Shown: positions 24,929 to 34,596 of the stretch, in pieces
How positions within the stretch are numbered: the first letter of the stretch is position 1
How the letters are laid out: each line of letters starts with the position of its first letter
Source: Polaribacter sp. SA4-10
Lineage (GTDB): Bacteria > Bacteroidota > Bacteroidia > Flavobacteriales > Flavobacteriaceae
DNA: 64,000 bases
Assembly: GCA_949519155.1 (NCBI GenBank)
Contig: CATIQU010000026.1
Span: 1 to 64,000, forward strand
Direction: 5' to 3'
Made by a program: the position numbers and the translations under genes
The notes under the pieces: model-generated
Seen by the model: the letters and a program-made list of their open reading frames with translations, nothing else
Database searches by the model: none
Told to the model about the DNA's origin: nothing

Positions 24929-26272
24929 TTATACAACCCCTTGGGCCAACATAGCATCTGCAACTTTTACAAAACCAGCAATGTTTGCTCCTTTGATGTA
25001 ATCTATAGAACCATCTTCATTTTCTCCATATTGCACACATGAATCGTGAATATCTTCCATAATGTCTTTCAGTTTGTCATCTACTTCTTCACGAGACCAG
25101 CTTAAACGCAATGAGTTTTGACTCATTTCTAAACCAGATGTTGCAACTCCTCCAGCATTACTTGCTTTCCCGGGAGCGAATAAGATTTTTCCTTTTTGAA
25201 ATTCATGAATTGCTTCTGGTGTAGATGGCATGTTTGCACCTTCAGAGATACACATACATCCATTTGCAACCAATGTTTTTGCTTCTTCTCCGTTTAACTC
25301 ATTTTGAGTTGCACAAGGTAGGGCAATATCACATTTTACAGACCAAGGTCTTTCTCCTGCAACGTATTTGGCATTCGGATACTTTTTTATATAGTCTCCG
25401 ATTCTTCCTCTTTGTTCATTTTTAATATACATCACGTGCTTCAACTTTTCGGTGTTGATGCCTTCTTGGTCATAAATATATCCTCCAGAGTCTGACAGGG
25501 TTAAAACTGTTGCCCCTAATTCTATGGCTTTTTCTGCTGCATATTGTGCAACGTTTCCTGCTCCAGAAATGACCACTTTTTTACCTTTGAATGAATCGTT
25601 TTTGCGCAAGAGCATGTTTTGTGCAAAATACACGGTTCCATAACCAGTTGCTTCAGGTCTTATTAAAGATCCTCCCCAAGAAGCACCTTTCCCTGTTAAC
25701 ACTCCTGTAAACTCATTGCTGAGTTTTTTATACATTCCAAACATAAATCCAATTTCACGACCACCAACGCCAATATCTCCAGCGGGTACGTCTGTATTTG
25801 GACCAATGTGTCTAAATAACTCTCCCATAAAGGCGTGACAGAAACGCATAATTTCATTATCTGATTTTCCTTTAGGATCAAAGTCAGAACCTCCTTTTCC
25901 ACCACCCATTGGTAGTGTTGTTAATGAGTTTTTGAAAACTTGTTCAAAAGCTAAAAACTTTAAGATACTTGCGTTTACTGTTGGGTGAAAACGCAACCCT
26001 CCTTTATAGGGTCCAATTGCAGAATTCATTTGAATCCTGTACCCTCTATTTACTTGTATCTCTCCTTTATCATCTACCCAAGAAACTCGGAAAGAAATCA
26101 ATCTTTCAGGTTCTACCATTCTCAATAAGATATTTTTACCGTGATAAATATCATGTTTTACGATATAAGGAATTACAGTTTCTGCAACTTCTTGAACGGC
26201 TTGTAAAAATTCTGGCTCATGGTTATTTCTCTTGATCACCAAGTCCATAAATTCTTTAATTTTTAATTCCAT
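24929..26272 (-). CDS. gdhA: NADP-specific glutamate dehydrogenase
   Basis: A 447-residue hexameric-type enzyme that forms glutamate from 2-oxoglutarate, ammonium and NADPH. Landmarks are the substrate-binding lysines in GPYKGGLRFHPTVN and PMGGGKGGSDFDPKGKSD, the catalytic Asp in VPAGDIGVGGREIG, and the nucleotide motif ISGAGNVAQYAAEKA. The length is standard for the bacterial NADP-dependent group. It is monocistronic, with a promoter box 47 bases upstream and a strong terminator downstream. Confidence 0.96.
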   Translation of the reverse strand: MELKIKEFMDLVIKRNNHEPEFLQAVQEVAETVIPYIVKHDIYHGKNILLRMVEPERLISFRVSWVDDKGEIQVNRGYRIQMNSAIGPYKGGLRFHPTVNASILKFLAFEQVFKNSLTTLPMGGGKGGSDFDPKGKSDNEIMRFCHAFMGELFRHIGPNTDVPAGDIGVGGREIGFMFGMYKKLSNEFTGVLTGKGASWGGSLIRPEATGYGTVYFAQNMLLRKNDSFKGKKVVISGAGNVAQYAAEKAIELGATVLTLSDSGGYIYDQEGINTEKLKHVMYIKNEQRGRIGDYIKKYPNAKYVAGERPWSVKCDIALPCATQNELNGEEAKTLVANGCMCISEGANMPSTPEAIHEFQKGKILFAPGKASNAGGVATSGLEMSQNSLRLSWSREEVDDKLKDIMEDIHDSCVQYGENEDGSIDYIKGANIAGFVKVADAMLAQGVV

Positions 26273-26318
26273 AATTTTTGGTATGCTTTTTTATGAATTT
26301 TACAAAATTTATTGGTGA

Positions 26319-26346
26319 CAAATATAGTTAATTTCTGAATTCACAA
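26319..26346 (-). promoter_or_regulatory. promoter of gdhA
   Basis: On the minus strand TATATTTG (26326-26319) matches the Bacteroidota -7 box. A TTTG (26346-26343) lies 16 bases upstream, just under the usual 17-23 spacing. Transcription would begin about 40 bases before the ATG. Confidence 0.55.
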
Positions 26347-26453
26347 ATAATAAATTATTTATATTTTACGATCTGTAATTCCTTATTTCAATCGATTTCG
26401 AAAGCTGTTTTTCTTTTGTAGCAAAAAGCATTCTAAAACTCTATAAAAAACAC

Positions 26454-26461
26454 TAAATTTG
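26454..26461 (+). promoter_or_regulatory. -7 promoter box of pheS
   Basis: TAAATTTG at 26454-26461 fits TAnnTTTG and would give a leader of roughly 14 bases before the ATG at 26482. A properly spaced -33 TTG was not seen. Confidence 0.5.
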
Positions 26462-26481
26462 TCCTTTAATTTTAGCCGAAA

Positions 26482-27501
26482 ATGTTAGATAAAGTAAAAG
26501 AGTTAATTGGTGATGTAAAAGCGTTTAAAGCGACTTCCAAAGAAGATGTTGAGGTTTTTAGGATTCAATATTTAGGGAGTAAAGGACTTTTAAAAGAGTT
26601 ATTTGCTGAATTTAAAAATGTTGACGCTGCAATGCGTAAAGATTTTGGGCAGGCTTTAAATAGTTTAAAAAAAGCCGCTGAGAGCAAAGTTGCTGAAATG
26701 AGTGAAGCATTGGAAGGTGCGAACTCTCAAAAAAGCTTTTTTGGAGATTTAACACGTCCCTCTGAACCAATCGAATTGGGATCTCGCCATCCCATATCTT
26801 TAGTGAAAAATAAAATTATTGACGTTTTTAACCGGATTGGTTTTACAGTTTCTGAAGGTCCAGAAATAGAGGATGATTGGCATAACTTTACGGCTTTAAA
26901 TTTACCAGAATACCATCCTGCAAGAGACATGCAAGACACTTTTTTTATTGAACAAGATCCAGATATTTTACTAAGAACACATACCTCATCTGTGCAAGTT
27001 CGCTACATGGAAGAAAATAAACCACCTATTCGTACCATTTCTCCAGGGCGTGTTTTTAGAAATGAAGACATTTCTGCACGTTCGCATTGTATTTTTCATC
27101 AAGTAGAAGGTTTGTATATAGATACGGATGTTTCTTTTGCTGACTTAAAACAAACCCTTTTATACTTTACAAAAGAGATGTTTGGAAAATCTAAAATCCG
27201 TTTACGTCCTTCTTATTTTCCGTTTACGGAACCAAGTGCAGAAGTTGATATTTATTGGGGATTGGAAACAGAAACCGATTACAAGATTACCAAAGGAACT
27301 GGATGGTTAGAAATAATGGGCTGTGGTATGGTAGATCCTAATGTCTTGAAAAATGCAAATATTGATCAGACAAAATACTCTGGCTATGCTTTTGGAATGG
27401 GGATTGAACGGATTGCGATGTTGTTGTATCAAATTCCAGATATTAGAATGTTTTATGAAAACGACAAACGTTTCTTAGAACAATTCAAATCGGTAATCTA
27501 A
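26482..27501 (+). CDS. pheS: phenylalanine--tRNA ligase alpha subunit
   Basis: A 339-residue class II synthetase subunit that charges tRNA-Phe together with PheT. An N-terminal coiled coil (residues 1-85) is followed by the catalytic domain: motif 2-like region with GRVFRNEDISARSHCIFHQVEG and motif 3 YAFGMGIERIAMLLYQIPD (about residues 306-324). The length is normal. pheT is not adjacent, as is common in Bacteroidota. A short unknown gene follows after 26 bases. Confidence 0.96.
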   Translation: MLDKVKELIGDVKAFKATSKEDVEVFRIQYLGSKGLLKELFAEFKNVDAAMRKDFGQALNSLKKAAESKVAEMSEALEGANSQKSFFGDLTRPSEPIELGSRHPISLVKNKIIDVFNRIGFTVSEGPEIEDDWHNFTALNLPEYHPARDMQDTFFIEQDPDILLRTHTSSVQVRYMEENKPPIRTISPGRVFRNEDISARSHCIFHQVEGLYIDTDVSFADLKQTLLYFTKEMFGKSKIRLRPSYFPFTEPSAEVDIYWGLETETDYKITKGTGWLEIMGCGMVDPNVLKNANIDQTKYSGYAFGMGIERIAMLLYQIPDIRMFYENDKRFLEQFKSVI

Positions 27502-27527
27502 TTTCATAGAACCCTTAAGCACTAATT

Positions 27528-27923
27528 TTGAAGAAAGACATCCAAATACCTGAAGTAACCGGTGTAGAAATTGCGGTAGTTTATGAATACAATGCTCTTT
27601 ATAAAACAGATGATTGGAACATTTACATCATCAATAATAAAACCGTAGATTTAGAAATGATTGTCATTGTTTCTCAAGGGTTTTCTGAAACAAAAACAAC
27701 CTCTTTGCTTCGAAAAAAACTGGATACGTTGCCTGCAAATTCTTTTGCAAAAGTAGAATTCATTCAGCCTGAATTGTTTGTCTTGAATAATCGTTTTCAA
27801 GTTTCCTTTTTTGAAAACAATCAACTAAAAGACAAAACATTTCTCTTTGAAAAAAACACCATTAAAGAGGAGGGATTACAGATGATTTCTGAAATCAAAA
27901 AAAACGGAATACTGGCTAAATAA
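27528..27923 (+). CDS. conserved hypothetical protein downstream of pheS
   Basis: A 131-residue protein with no in-frame ATG near its start. The likely initiator is the TTG at 27528, giving MKKDIQIPEVTGVEIAVVYE, because the reading frame is coherent from there and no Met occurs for about 40 residues. The pattern is alternating beta strands and short helices, without signal peptide or membrane segment. I recall similar proteins following pheS in other flavobacteria, sometimes labelled after the synthetase, but no synthetase motif is present. Function unknown. Confidence 0.68.
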   Translation: MKKDIQIPEVTGVEIAVVYEYNALYKTDDWNIYIINNKTVDLEMIVIVSQGFSETKTTSLLRKKLDTLPANSFAKVEFIQPELFVLNNRFQVSFFENNQLKDKTFLFEKNTIKEEGLQMISEIKKNGILAK

Positions 27924-27964
27924 AAACTTTAAAGTAAACTTCAAGAAAATAACCGTTCCGCTAC

Positions 27965-29302
27965 TTAAAATAATTTTGCTTTTAATGGCCTTGTGTTTTT
28001 AAACTCTTTAAGGGAGATACTATAAAATCCTTTCGTAGGAATTTGGTCAAATTGACTTGACAAATACCCTCCAGTAATGTATAACTTATCTTTAAAGAAA
28101 TGCATGGTAGCTCCAAACAAGTTTAAGTCGATTGCATAACTTCGCAACTCATTTGATGTGGTATTGTACGTTACTAGTTGTTGATTTTCGAACAAATAAA
28201 TAATGTCTTTGTGTGTTGTTATTGCGGGTTTTTTCATTGCTTTAAACAAATTTCCTACTTTTTTCCAAGTACTCGTTTTTAGGTTAAATACCTCTATTTC
28301 TGTGAGGTCTTTTCCTTGATAGCCTCCAAATAAATAAAGATTGTCTTCTGCAATAACCCCTTGGGTTTCTTTGGCTTTAGTCATTTTTGAAAGCAAGTAC
28401 CAATAGCCTGTTTTTAAATCGTAGAGGTGCATTTTATCGGTATAATTCTTTATGCCTTGTTTGTTGTTTTTTATGGAACCTCCCATTAAAATAATTTTAT
28501 CTTGATGCAAAAGAGCGAGTGAATTTACTGCTTGGTGCGGATTGGTATCATCAATTTCTACGGTTTCATTGAGGGTGCTGTAAACTTCAATTTTGTCTTC
28601 TAAATAGTCTCTCTTTTTTGTTTTAGAGAGTCTTTTTCCGCCCAATATGTAGAGTTTATTATCAAAAGAAATTACATTGTGATTTGCTTTCTTTCTAAAC
28701 ACATTCTCTTTCAATGTCCAATGATTTGATTCAAAATCGTACACTTGTAAATCTCCCAAATAGGAAAAGAAGTCTTGAAATTTGGGCTTTGATATCAACT
28801 TCATTATTTCCTGCTCACTGCTACCCCTCAACTCACTGATGCCTCTTTTGAGCTGATCTCTTATTGTAGAAGCATCACCACCAATAATAAATAATTGGTT
28901 GTTTTTTAAAACAGAGGCAAAAGAGTGGGTTGCTTTTGGAAGTTTCGGAAGCTGGGTGAAATTAATTTTATACTTCAAGTTCTTTTTAGAAACAAGGGTG
29001 ATTTCTGCCAAAGTTTCTTGTTTCTGATTCAGGAGAATTGTGAGGGTATTCTCGTTGGTATTAAAAGTTACTTTTTGGTCTTTGTATTTTATATGAGAAA
29101 CACTGAATCGTATTTGTTTTCCTTTTTTAAAATTGAAAGAAAATTTTCCTTTTTTATTGGTGACAAGTACTTTTTGTGTGATGAAAATATGAGCATTTTC
29201 AATAGGGGTTTTTGTGATAGCGTCGAGAATGATTCCTGATATTCGTTGTGAATAAAGGGTATTAAGAAAAATAAAAAAGAGTATCGTTATTATTATTTTC
29301 AT
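27965..29302 (-). CDS. secreted Kelch-repeat protein with CarboxypepD-reg-like domain
   Basis: A 445-residue exported protein. Residues 1-18 are a signal peptide (MKIIITILFFIFLNTLYS). Residues about 19-95 (RISGIILDAITKTPIENAHI, LTILLNQKQETLAEI) form the beta-sandwich found at the N-terminus of TonB-dependent receptors. Residues about 120-430 hold five to six Kelch blades (LYILGGKRL, IILMGGSI, LYLFGGYQG, LYITGGYL). No type IX sorting tail is evident. It is probably periplasmic or surface-exposed and binds carbohydrate or protein; the function is unknown. Confidence 0.8.
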   Translation of the reverse strand: MKIIITILFFIFLNTLYSQRISGIILDAITKTPIENAHIFITQKVLVTNKKGKFSFNFKKGKQIRFSVSHIKYKDQKVTFNTNENTLTILLNQKQETLAEITLVSKKNLKYKINFTQLPKLPKATHSFASVLKNNQLFIIGGDASTIRDQLKRGISELRGSSEQEIMKLISKPKFQDFFSYLGDLQVYDFESNHWTLKENVFRKKANHNVISFDNKLYILGGKRLSKTKKRDYLEDKIEVYSTLNETVEIDDTNPHQAVNSLALLHQDKIILMGGSIKNNKQGIKNYTDKMHLYDLKTGYWYLLSKMTKAKETQGVIAEDNLYLFGGYQGKDLTEIEVFNLKTSTWKKVGNLFKAMKKPAITTHKDIIYLFENQQLVTYNTTSNELRSYAIDLNLFGATMHFFKDKLYITGGYLSSQFDQIPTKGFYSISLKEFKNTRPLKAKLF

Positions 29303-29313
29303 TGTGAATTCAT

Positions 29314-30585
29314 TTATTCGGGATCACTTTCATGCGCTTCCAAATCTTTTGTCAAATCTAACTTTCGTAAAGTAGGATTTAAAAACCCTGTGGTAACGAC
29401 CGTAATTAAGGTCATTGTTCCACCAAAAACGACTGCAGTAACAGTTCCCATTAGTTTGGCTGTAAGGCCGCTTTCAAATGCGCCCAACTCATTAGATGAA
29501 CCGACAAACATAGAATTTACAGAGGAAACTCTGCCTCGCATATGATCGGGTGTTTTTAATTGTAGTATGGTTTGTCGGATTACCATAGAAACGCCGTCTG
29601 TAACTCCACTAAAAAATAAAGCTGCAACGGAAACCCAAAAGAACGACGAAAGCCCGAAAACGATGATGCAAATCCCAAAACCGAAAATAGCAACGAGTAG
29701 TTTCATTCCAGCATTTTTACTAATCGGAATGTAAGCAGTTACTAACATGGTTAAAAAAGAACCAACTGAGGGTGCTGCCACTAAAAGACCAAACCCTTGG
29801 GGTCCTACTTTTAAAATATCTTCTGCAAAAACAGCCAATAAAGCAATGGCGCCTCCAAATAAAACAGAAAACATATCTAAAGTTAGCGCACCTAAAATTG
29901 CTTTTGTTTTGAATACAAAATTGACTCCTTCTTTTAAACTTTGTAAAACAGGTTCTCCAATTTTAGGGTTTAAAATTGGTTTTCTTTTAATTTTAAATAG
30001 AACGAAAAATGAAATAGAGACTAAAATAAAAATGATGCTTAAAGACCAATGCACACCGATCCAATTGATAGAGAACCCTGCAAAAGCAACACCTAAAACA
30101 CGTGCCATTTGCCACAGTGAACTGTTCCAAGTTGCGGCATTTGGATAGATTTTCTTAGGCACAATTAAAGCAACTAATGAAAAAATGATTGGGCCAAAAA
30201 AGGCGCGTAAAAAGCCTCCAAAAAAGACCAATGTATAAATGATGTATAGTAGTGTTTGTGTAGATAGGGATTGACTCACGGTATCGGAAGTAATCCAGAA
30301 TAATCCAAAACTGATCAAAGAAAAAGCGGCAATACACAATGCAAGTAGGTTTCTTTTTTCTTTCTGATCTACAATATGCCCTGCAAATAAGGCCATCGAT
30401 AGCGCTGGTATAATTTCCATTAACCCAATTAAGCCTAGATACAATGGGTCTCCTGTGAGTTCATACACCTTCCATTCTATCACAATAAACTGCATGGACC
30501 AGCCAAAAATTAATGCAAAACGCACTACTAAAAAAACATTGAATTCTCTAATTCTTAAAGCTGCGTATGGGTCTTTTTTAGACAT
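29314..30585 (-). CDS. MFS transporter
   Basis: A 423-residue protein with twelve hydrophobic helices and the major-facilitator loop 2-3 motif, read as AGHIVDQKEKRNLLA (about residues 64-78; canonical GxxxDRxGRR with changes). The central loop (about 208-222, KIKRKPILNPKIGE) separates two six-helix halves. It resembles the enterobactin exporter/EntS-like branch of MFS proteins; the substrate is unknown. The gene lies 12 bases downstream of an ACT-like protein gene and 11 bases upstream of the Kelch gene. Confidence 0.87.
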   Translation of the reverse strand: MSKKDPYAALRIREFNVFLVVRFALIFGWSMQFIVIEWKVYELTGDPLYLGLIGLMEIIPALSMALFAGHIVDQKEKRNLLALCIAAFSLISFGLFWITSDTVSQSLSTQTLLYIIYTLVFFGGFLRAFFGPIIFSLVALIVPKKIYPNAATWNSSLWQMARVLGVAFAGFSINWIGVHWSLSIIFILVSISFFVLFKIKRKPILNPKIGEPVLQSLKEGVNFVFKTKAILGALTLDMFSVLFGGAIALLAVFAEDILKVGPQGFGLLVAAPSVGSFLTMLVTAYIPISKNAGMKLLVAIFGFGICIIVFGLSSFFWVSVAALFFSGVTDGVSMVIRQTILQLKTPDHMRGRVSSVNSMFVGSSNELGAFESGLTAKLMGTVTAVVFGGTMTLITVVTTGFLNPTLRKLDLTKDLEAHESDPE

Positions 30586-30597
30586 GTGTGGATTGCG

Positions 30598-31260
30598 CTA
30601 TGAAGCTGATTTTAAATTCATAAGAATTCCAAATGTTTCATTGATGTCTTTTTCTTTTACCACAATGGTCATTTCATTTGTGGTAGAAATTACTTCTTGC
30701 AAAGCAATGTCTGCCCAAGCCAATTGTTTTAGAATAAAATAATAAATTCCTGATTGTTCTAAATTATTGACGGGAAGTTTAATCGTAATCGATGCTAAAT
30801 CCAACATACTGTTGATACAGGTTTCTTTTTCAAAAATAGTTTCTATATACTTCTGAAGGCTTTTACTGGCAACAATATTTGTTTCAAAAATACCTTGTGA
30901 AATTGTTAAAAAAGCATCGTTTTTATCTGCTGTTTTGGTTAAAATTTTTGCGATCTCTTTTAATAAAGTAGGGGTGTTTTTAAAGGTAAAATCACAAAGG
31001 TTAGAACGCACAATAAAATCACCTAAATTGACAGCAATTTTTTTAATATTCTTACGAATTCTAAGCTCACTTGCTGGCGACAAACGATTAATAGCCATCA
31101 TTACTGCGCCTACTTTAATGTCTTTTTTTAAAGTTTTAGAAACTTCTGGTAAAATAATTCTTGCTAAGGAAGAAACATTGATTAGTTTTTCATGTAAAGC
31201 TTCTTCAATAAAAGGCGTTTTTCTAACGGTACTTTCTACAACTTCTTGGATCGTTTTCAT
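30598..31260 (-). CDS. conserved hypothetical protein with C-terminal ACT-like domain
   Basis: A 220-residue cytosolic protein. The N-terminal 90 residues are mainly helical (SSLARIILPEVSKTLKKDIKVGAVMMAINRL). Two betaalphabeta modules follow (FTFKNTPTLLKEIAKILTK and ITIKLPVNNLEQSGIYYFILKQLAWADIALQEVIST) that resemble tandem ACT regulatory domains such as those of aspartate kinases. No kinase domain is present. It is likely a ligand-binding regulator, but its target is not identifiable. Confidence 0.62.
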   Translation of the reverse strand: MKTIQEVVESTVRKTPFIEEALHEKLINVSSLARIILPEVSKTLKKDIKVGAVMMAINRLSPASELRIRKNIKKIAVNLGDFIVRSNLCDFTFKNTPTLLKEIAKILTKTADKNDAFLTISQGIFETNIVASKSLQKYIETIFEKETCINSMLDLASITIKLPVNNLEQSGIYYFILKQLAWADIALQEVISTTNEMTIVVKEKDINETFGILMNLKSAS

Positions 31261-31303
31261 TTGAAAAGTTTAATGCGTGGTATAATTGTTCAAAATTAAA
31301 CAA

Positions 31304-32299
31304 TTAATCCAACGTATCTGTCAACTTTTTAAATTCTTTTTTAGCGTCTTTATTGTTGTATAAAACATTATAAACTGCGTCTATAATTGGCGTATCTGTC
31401 CCTTTTTCTTGTTTAATTTTATAGGCGCTTTTAGTAGCGTAATACCCTTCTGCAATCATACTCATTTCCATTTGTGCAGACTTCACGGTGTATCCTTTAC
31501 CAATCATATTACCAAATGTTCTATTCCTGCTAAAAAGAGAATACCCTGTAACTAGTAAATCACCTAAATAGGCAGAGTTATTAATGTTCCGCTTCATGTT
31601 ATGCATTTTTTTAATGTAGCGATTCATTTCGCGGATTGCGTTACTCATCAATACAGATTGGAAATTATCTCCATAGCCTAAACCATGGGCAATTCCAGCT
31701 GCTATTGCATAAATATTTTTCAACATCGCGGCATATTCAGTACCAATGATATCGTCGGAAATCTTCGTTTTTATATACCTGCTTTTTAAGCATTTGCTAA
31801 TCATTTCAGCCTTTTCTGAATCATTAGACGCAATAGTTAAATACGACAAACGCTCCATGGCTACTTCTTCAGCGTGACAAGGGCCTGTGATCACACCAAT
31901 ATTATCAACAGGAACACCATAGGTTTCCATAAAGTGTTCTCCAACAATTAAACCTGTTTCTGGAACGATTCCTTTAATGGCTGAAAAAATGACTTTACGT
32001 TCAAAGGAAGTGGTGGTTTTCGAAAGTTCTTTTGTTAAGAAAGCGGAGGGTATCGCAAAAATTAAAACATCATAGCTATCTATTATTGTATTAATGTCAT
32101 TCGATAGATCAAGTTGTTCTGGATGTAATTCTGCAGAACTTAAATAGTTTGGATTGTGTTTGTTTTCAAGAATATGTTCTTTTGCTGAAGCGCTCCTCAT
32201 ATACCATCCGACAGTATCTAAGTTTTCGCACAACATTTTTACAATGGCTGTTGCCCAGCTTCCGCCACCGATAACCGCAATTTTAGGATGTGAACTCAT
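31304..32299 (-). CDS. gpsA: glycerol-3-phosphate dehydrogenase [NAD(P)+]
   Basis: A 331-residue enzyme reducing dihydroxyacetone phosphate to sn-glycerol 3-phosphate for phospholipid synthesis. The start MSSHPKIAVIGGGSW is chosen. An ATG at 32311 is possible, but a TTG further up at 32323 falls in the -7 box. Motifs are GGGSWATA (NAD(P) loop), ITGPCHAEE and the catalytic lysine in MLKNIYAIAAGIAHGLGYGDN. The promoter overlaps that of the divergent dut gene. Confidence 0.94.
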   Translation of the reverse strand: MSSHPKIAVIGGGSWATAIVKMLCENLDTVGWYMRSASAKEHILENKHNPNYLSSAELHPEQLDLSNDINTIIDSYDVLIFAIPSAFLTKELSKTTTSFERKVIFSAIKGIVPETGLIVGEHFMETYGVPVDNIGVITGPCHAEEVAMERLSYLTIASNDSEKAEMISKCLKSRYIKTKISDDIIGTEYAAMLKNIYAIAAGIAHGLGYGDNFQSVLMSNAIREMNRYIKKMHNMKRNINNSAYLGDLLVTGYSLFSRNRTFGNMIGKGYTVKSAQMEMSMIAEGYYATKSAYKIKQEKGTDTPIIDAVYNVLYNNKDAKKEFKKLTDTLD

Positions 32300-32320
32300 A
32301 AATTCTTTCATTTGGAAAGT

Positions 32321-32376
32321 CAAAAATAAGAAAAGTATTAAGTTTTATAAGATAGTTCGTTGTTTTATTATATTTG
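32321..32376. promoter_or_regulatory. divergent promoters of gpsA and dut
   Basis: Minus strand: TATTTTTG at 32328-32321, about ten bases before the ATG at 32311. Plus strand: TATATTTG at 32369-32376, about 22 bases before the dut ATG at 32399. Both fit the TAnnTTTG box. No TTG at the right distance was seen for either. Confidence 0.5.
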
Positions 32377-32398
32377 TTGGACAACATACCTATTTAAA

Positions 32399-32830
32399 AT
32401 GAACGTACAAATCATCAACAAATCGAAACATGCAACTCCAAACTACGAAACCAAAGGTGCTGCTGGTATGGATTTACGTGCAAATATTGATAAAGAAATC
32501 ACACTAAAACCTTTGGAAAGAGCTGTTGTAAAGACAGGGTTGTTTATTGCACTGCCTCATGGTTTTGAAGCACAAGTTCGCCCTAGAAGTGGTCTTGCTG
32601 CTAAAAAAGGAATTACAGTCTTAAATGCTCCTGGAACTGTTGATGCAGATTACAGGGGTGAAATTGGCGTTATTTTAGTGAATTTATCCAATGATGATTT
32701 CATTATTAATGATGGTGAGAGAATTGCACAATTAATCATTGCAAAACACGAAAGAGCAACGTGGGAGGAAGTGAATGTTCTAGATGAAACAGTGCGTGGT
32801 GCTGGTGGTTTTGGAAGTACAGGAGTGTAA
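32399..32830 (+). CDS. dut: dUTP diphosphatase
   Basis: A 143-residue homotrimeric-type dUTPase that hydrolyses dUTP to dUMP. The five conserved motifs are present: [29 protein letters not shown] (uracil pocket, catalytic Asp), RIAQLI and the C-terminal [10 protein letters not shown] arm. The start at 32399 ([11 protein letters not shown]) is preferred over an ATG at 32360 because the promoter box at 32369-32376 lies downstream of that codon and the extra 13 residues are untypical. Confidence 0.96.
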   Translation: MNVQIINKSKHATPNYETKGAAGMDLRANIDKEITLKPLERAVVKTGLFIALPHGFEAQVRPRSGLAAKKGITVLNAPGTVDADYRGEIGVILVNLSNDDFIINDGERIAQLIIAKHERATWEEVNVLDETVRGAGGFGSTGV

Positions 32831-32860
32831 ATAACGGTCTCTTAAAAGATAAAATTATAA

Positions 32861-33397
32861 TTACAAAACCTTATAAAACTGGTTCATTTTCCGAAAAGGA
32901 ACATGCATTAAATCAAAATCTAAAAAAGTATGTGCATGGTATTTGTACCCTCTTTTTTTATAAAATTGAAATGCTTGTTCTTGTTTATCCATAGCGTCTA
33001 ACCAAATAATTTGATAATTTTTAAAGCTAGCTTCTTCTTCTAGCCAAGAAACAATTGACTTCCCGACCCCTTTATTTTGGCAGTTTGGATGCAAATAAAG
33101 ACGGTGTAATTTTACTTGCTTTTCTTGAGACAAGCCGGATAGTTTTTCGCCCCAAACAACCCTAAAGTTACCGATGATTTCATTGTTAAAAAGAACAAAG
33201 TAATAGACTGCATTTTCTTGAGAAAGCTCTTTTAATATATGTAGTTCTGAATACTGATTGTTGATATAAAAAGCGCCATCATCTTCCCAAAAATGGCTAT
33301 AAGCAGCAGGATAAATATTTTGCATTAAACCCTGTAAAACAAGAACATCTTTTGTTAATATGGGTTGTAATTGTACGTTTTTATGAATAGCAATCAT
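32861..33397 (-). CDS. GNAT family N-acetyltransferase
   Basis: A 178-residue GNAT with motif A LYLHPNCQNKGVGKSIVSWLE (about residues 105-125; Q-x-x-G-V-G) and the downstream strand WLDAMDKQEQAFQFYKKRGY. The acceptor is unknown. It stands between dut and recA with short gaps. The recA terminator lies just upstream of its start region, so it needs its own promoter. Confidence 0.87.
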   Translation of the reverse strand: MIAIHKNVQLQPILTKDVLVLQGLMQNIYPAAYSHFWEDDGAFYINNQYSELHILKELSQENAVYYFVLFNNEIIGNFRVVWGEKLSGLSQEKQVKLHRLYLHPNCQNKGVGKSIVSWLEEEASFKNYQIIWLDAMDKQEQAFQFYKKRGYKYHAHTFLDFDLMHVPFRKMNQFYKVL

Positions 33398-33409
33398 GCT
33401 GTGAAAAAT

Positions 33410-33448
33410 AAAAAACTCCCAAAAAATTGATTACTTTTTTTGAGAGTT
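33410..33448 (-). terminator. intrinsic terminator of recA
   Basis: Imperfect 13-bp stem, AACTCCCAAAAAA (33414-33426) with TTTTTTGAGAGTT (33436-33448), one mismatch, followed on the minus strand by a short T-rich tail. It begins about 30 bases after the recA stop. Confidence 0.72.
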
Positions 33449-33476
33449 AAGTTGATAATAATTTGAACTTTACTAC

Positions 33477-34484
33477 TTATTCTTGATTTTCAATAGCTTC
33501 TTTTATTTTTCCTTCAAGTTCTTCGGCAAGTTCTGGGTTGTCTTTAATTAAACCTTTTACAGCATCTCTACCTTGGCCTAATTTTGTTTCTCCGTAACTA
33601 AACCAAGAACCGCTTTTCTTAACAATTCCTAATTCTACACCAATATCTAAAATTTCTCCAACTTTAGAAATTCCTTCTCCATACATAATGTCAAATTCTG
33701 CAATTTGAAAAGGGGGTGCTACTTTATTTTTTACAACTTTTACCTTGGTACTGTTTCCAATCACACGGTCTCCGTCTTTAATTTGTGTTCTTCTTCTAAT
33801 ATCTAAACGTACAGAAGCATAAAACTTTAATGCATTTCCACCCGTTGTCGTTTCTGGGTTTCCAAACATAACACCAATTTTCTCTCTTAATTGGTTAATG
33901 AAAATAACCGTACAATTGGTTTTAGAAATTGTTCCTGTTAGTTTACGTAATGCTTGTGACATTAAACGTGCGTGAAGCCCCATCTTGGAATCTCCCATTT
34001 CACCTTCAATTTCAGATTTTGGTGTCAATGCTGCAACAGAATCAATAACAACGATGTCGATTGCGCCTGAACGAATTAAATTTTCTGTAATTTCTAAAGC
34101 TTGTTCACCATGATCGGGTTGTGAAATAATTAAATTATCAATATCTACCCCTAAATTTTCTGCATAAAATTTATCAAAAGCATGTTCTGCATCAATAAAC
34201 GCAGCGATTCCACCTGCTTTTTGTGCTTCCGCAATTGCATGTAATGTTAAGGTTGTTTTCCCAGAAGATTCCGGTCCATAAATTTCAATAACTCTTCCTC
34301 TTGGATACCCACCAACTCCTAATGCTAAGTCCAATCCTAAAGATCCTGACGAAATTGCATCTATTTCTTCGGTAACTACATCTCCTAATTTCATAACAGC
34401 TCCTTTACCATAAGTCTTATCTAATTTATCTAAGGTAAGTTGAAGTGCTTTTAATTTTGCTGTTTTTTCTTTATCTGCTGCCAT
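33477..34484 (-). CDS. recA: recombinase RecA
   Basis: A 335-residue ATP-dependent strand-exchange protein. Walker A is GPESSGKTT (about residues 69-77), Walker B is [11 protein letters not shown], and the RecA signature [14 protein letters not shown] is present, with loop 2 region [20 protein letters not shown]. The length is normal for Bacteroidota. No LexA-type operator is recognisable upstream, in line with the absence of classical SOS control in many flavobacteria. It is monocistronic. Confidence 0.97.
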   Translation of the reverse strand: MAADKEKTAKLKALQLTLDKLDKTYGKGAVMKLGDVVTEEIDAISSGSLGLDLALGVGGYPRGRVIEIYGPESSGKTTLTLHAIAEAQKAGGIAAFIDAEHAFDKFYAENLGVDIDNLIISQPDHGEQALEITENLIRSGAIDIVVIDSVAALTPKSEIEGEMGDSKMGLHARLMSQALRKLTGTISKTNCTVIFINQLREKIGVMFGNPETTTGGNALKFYASVRLDIRRRTQIKDGDRVIGNSTKVKVVKNKVAPPFQIAEFDIMYGEGISKVGEILDIGVELGIVKKSGSWFSYGETKLGQGRDAVKGLIKDNPELAEELEGKIKEAIENQE

Positions 34485-34596
34485 AAATTCTACTAAAATA
34501 TTATTTTTTTAAAGTGAGACAAGTTACAAAAAACAACTTTTAAATTCCTAATAATTAAGTTTCATTTTTGTAGTATTGTTTTTATTAAACCATTTT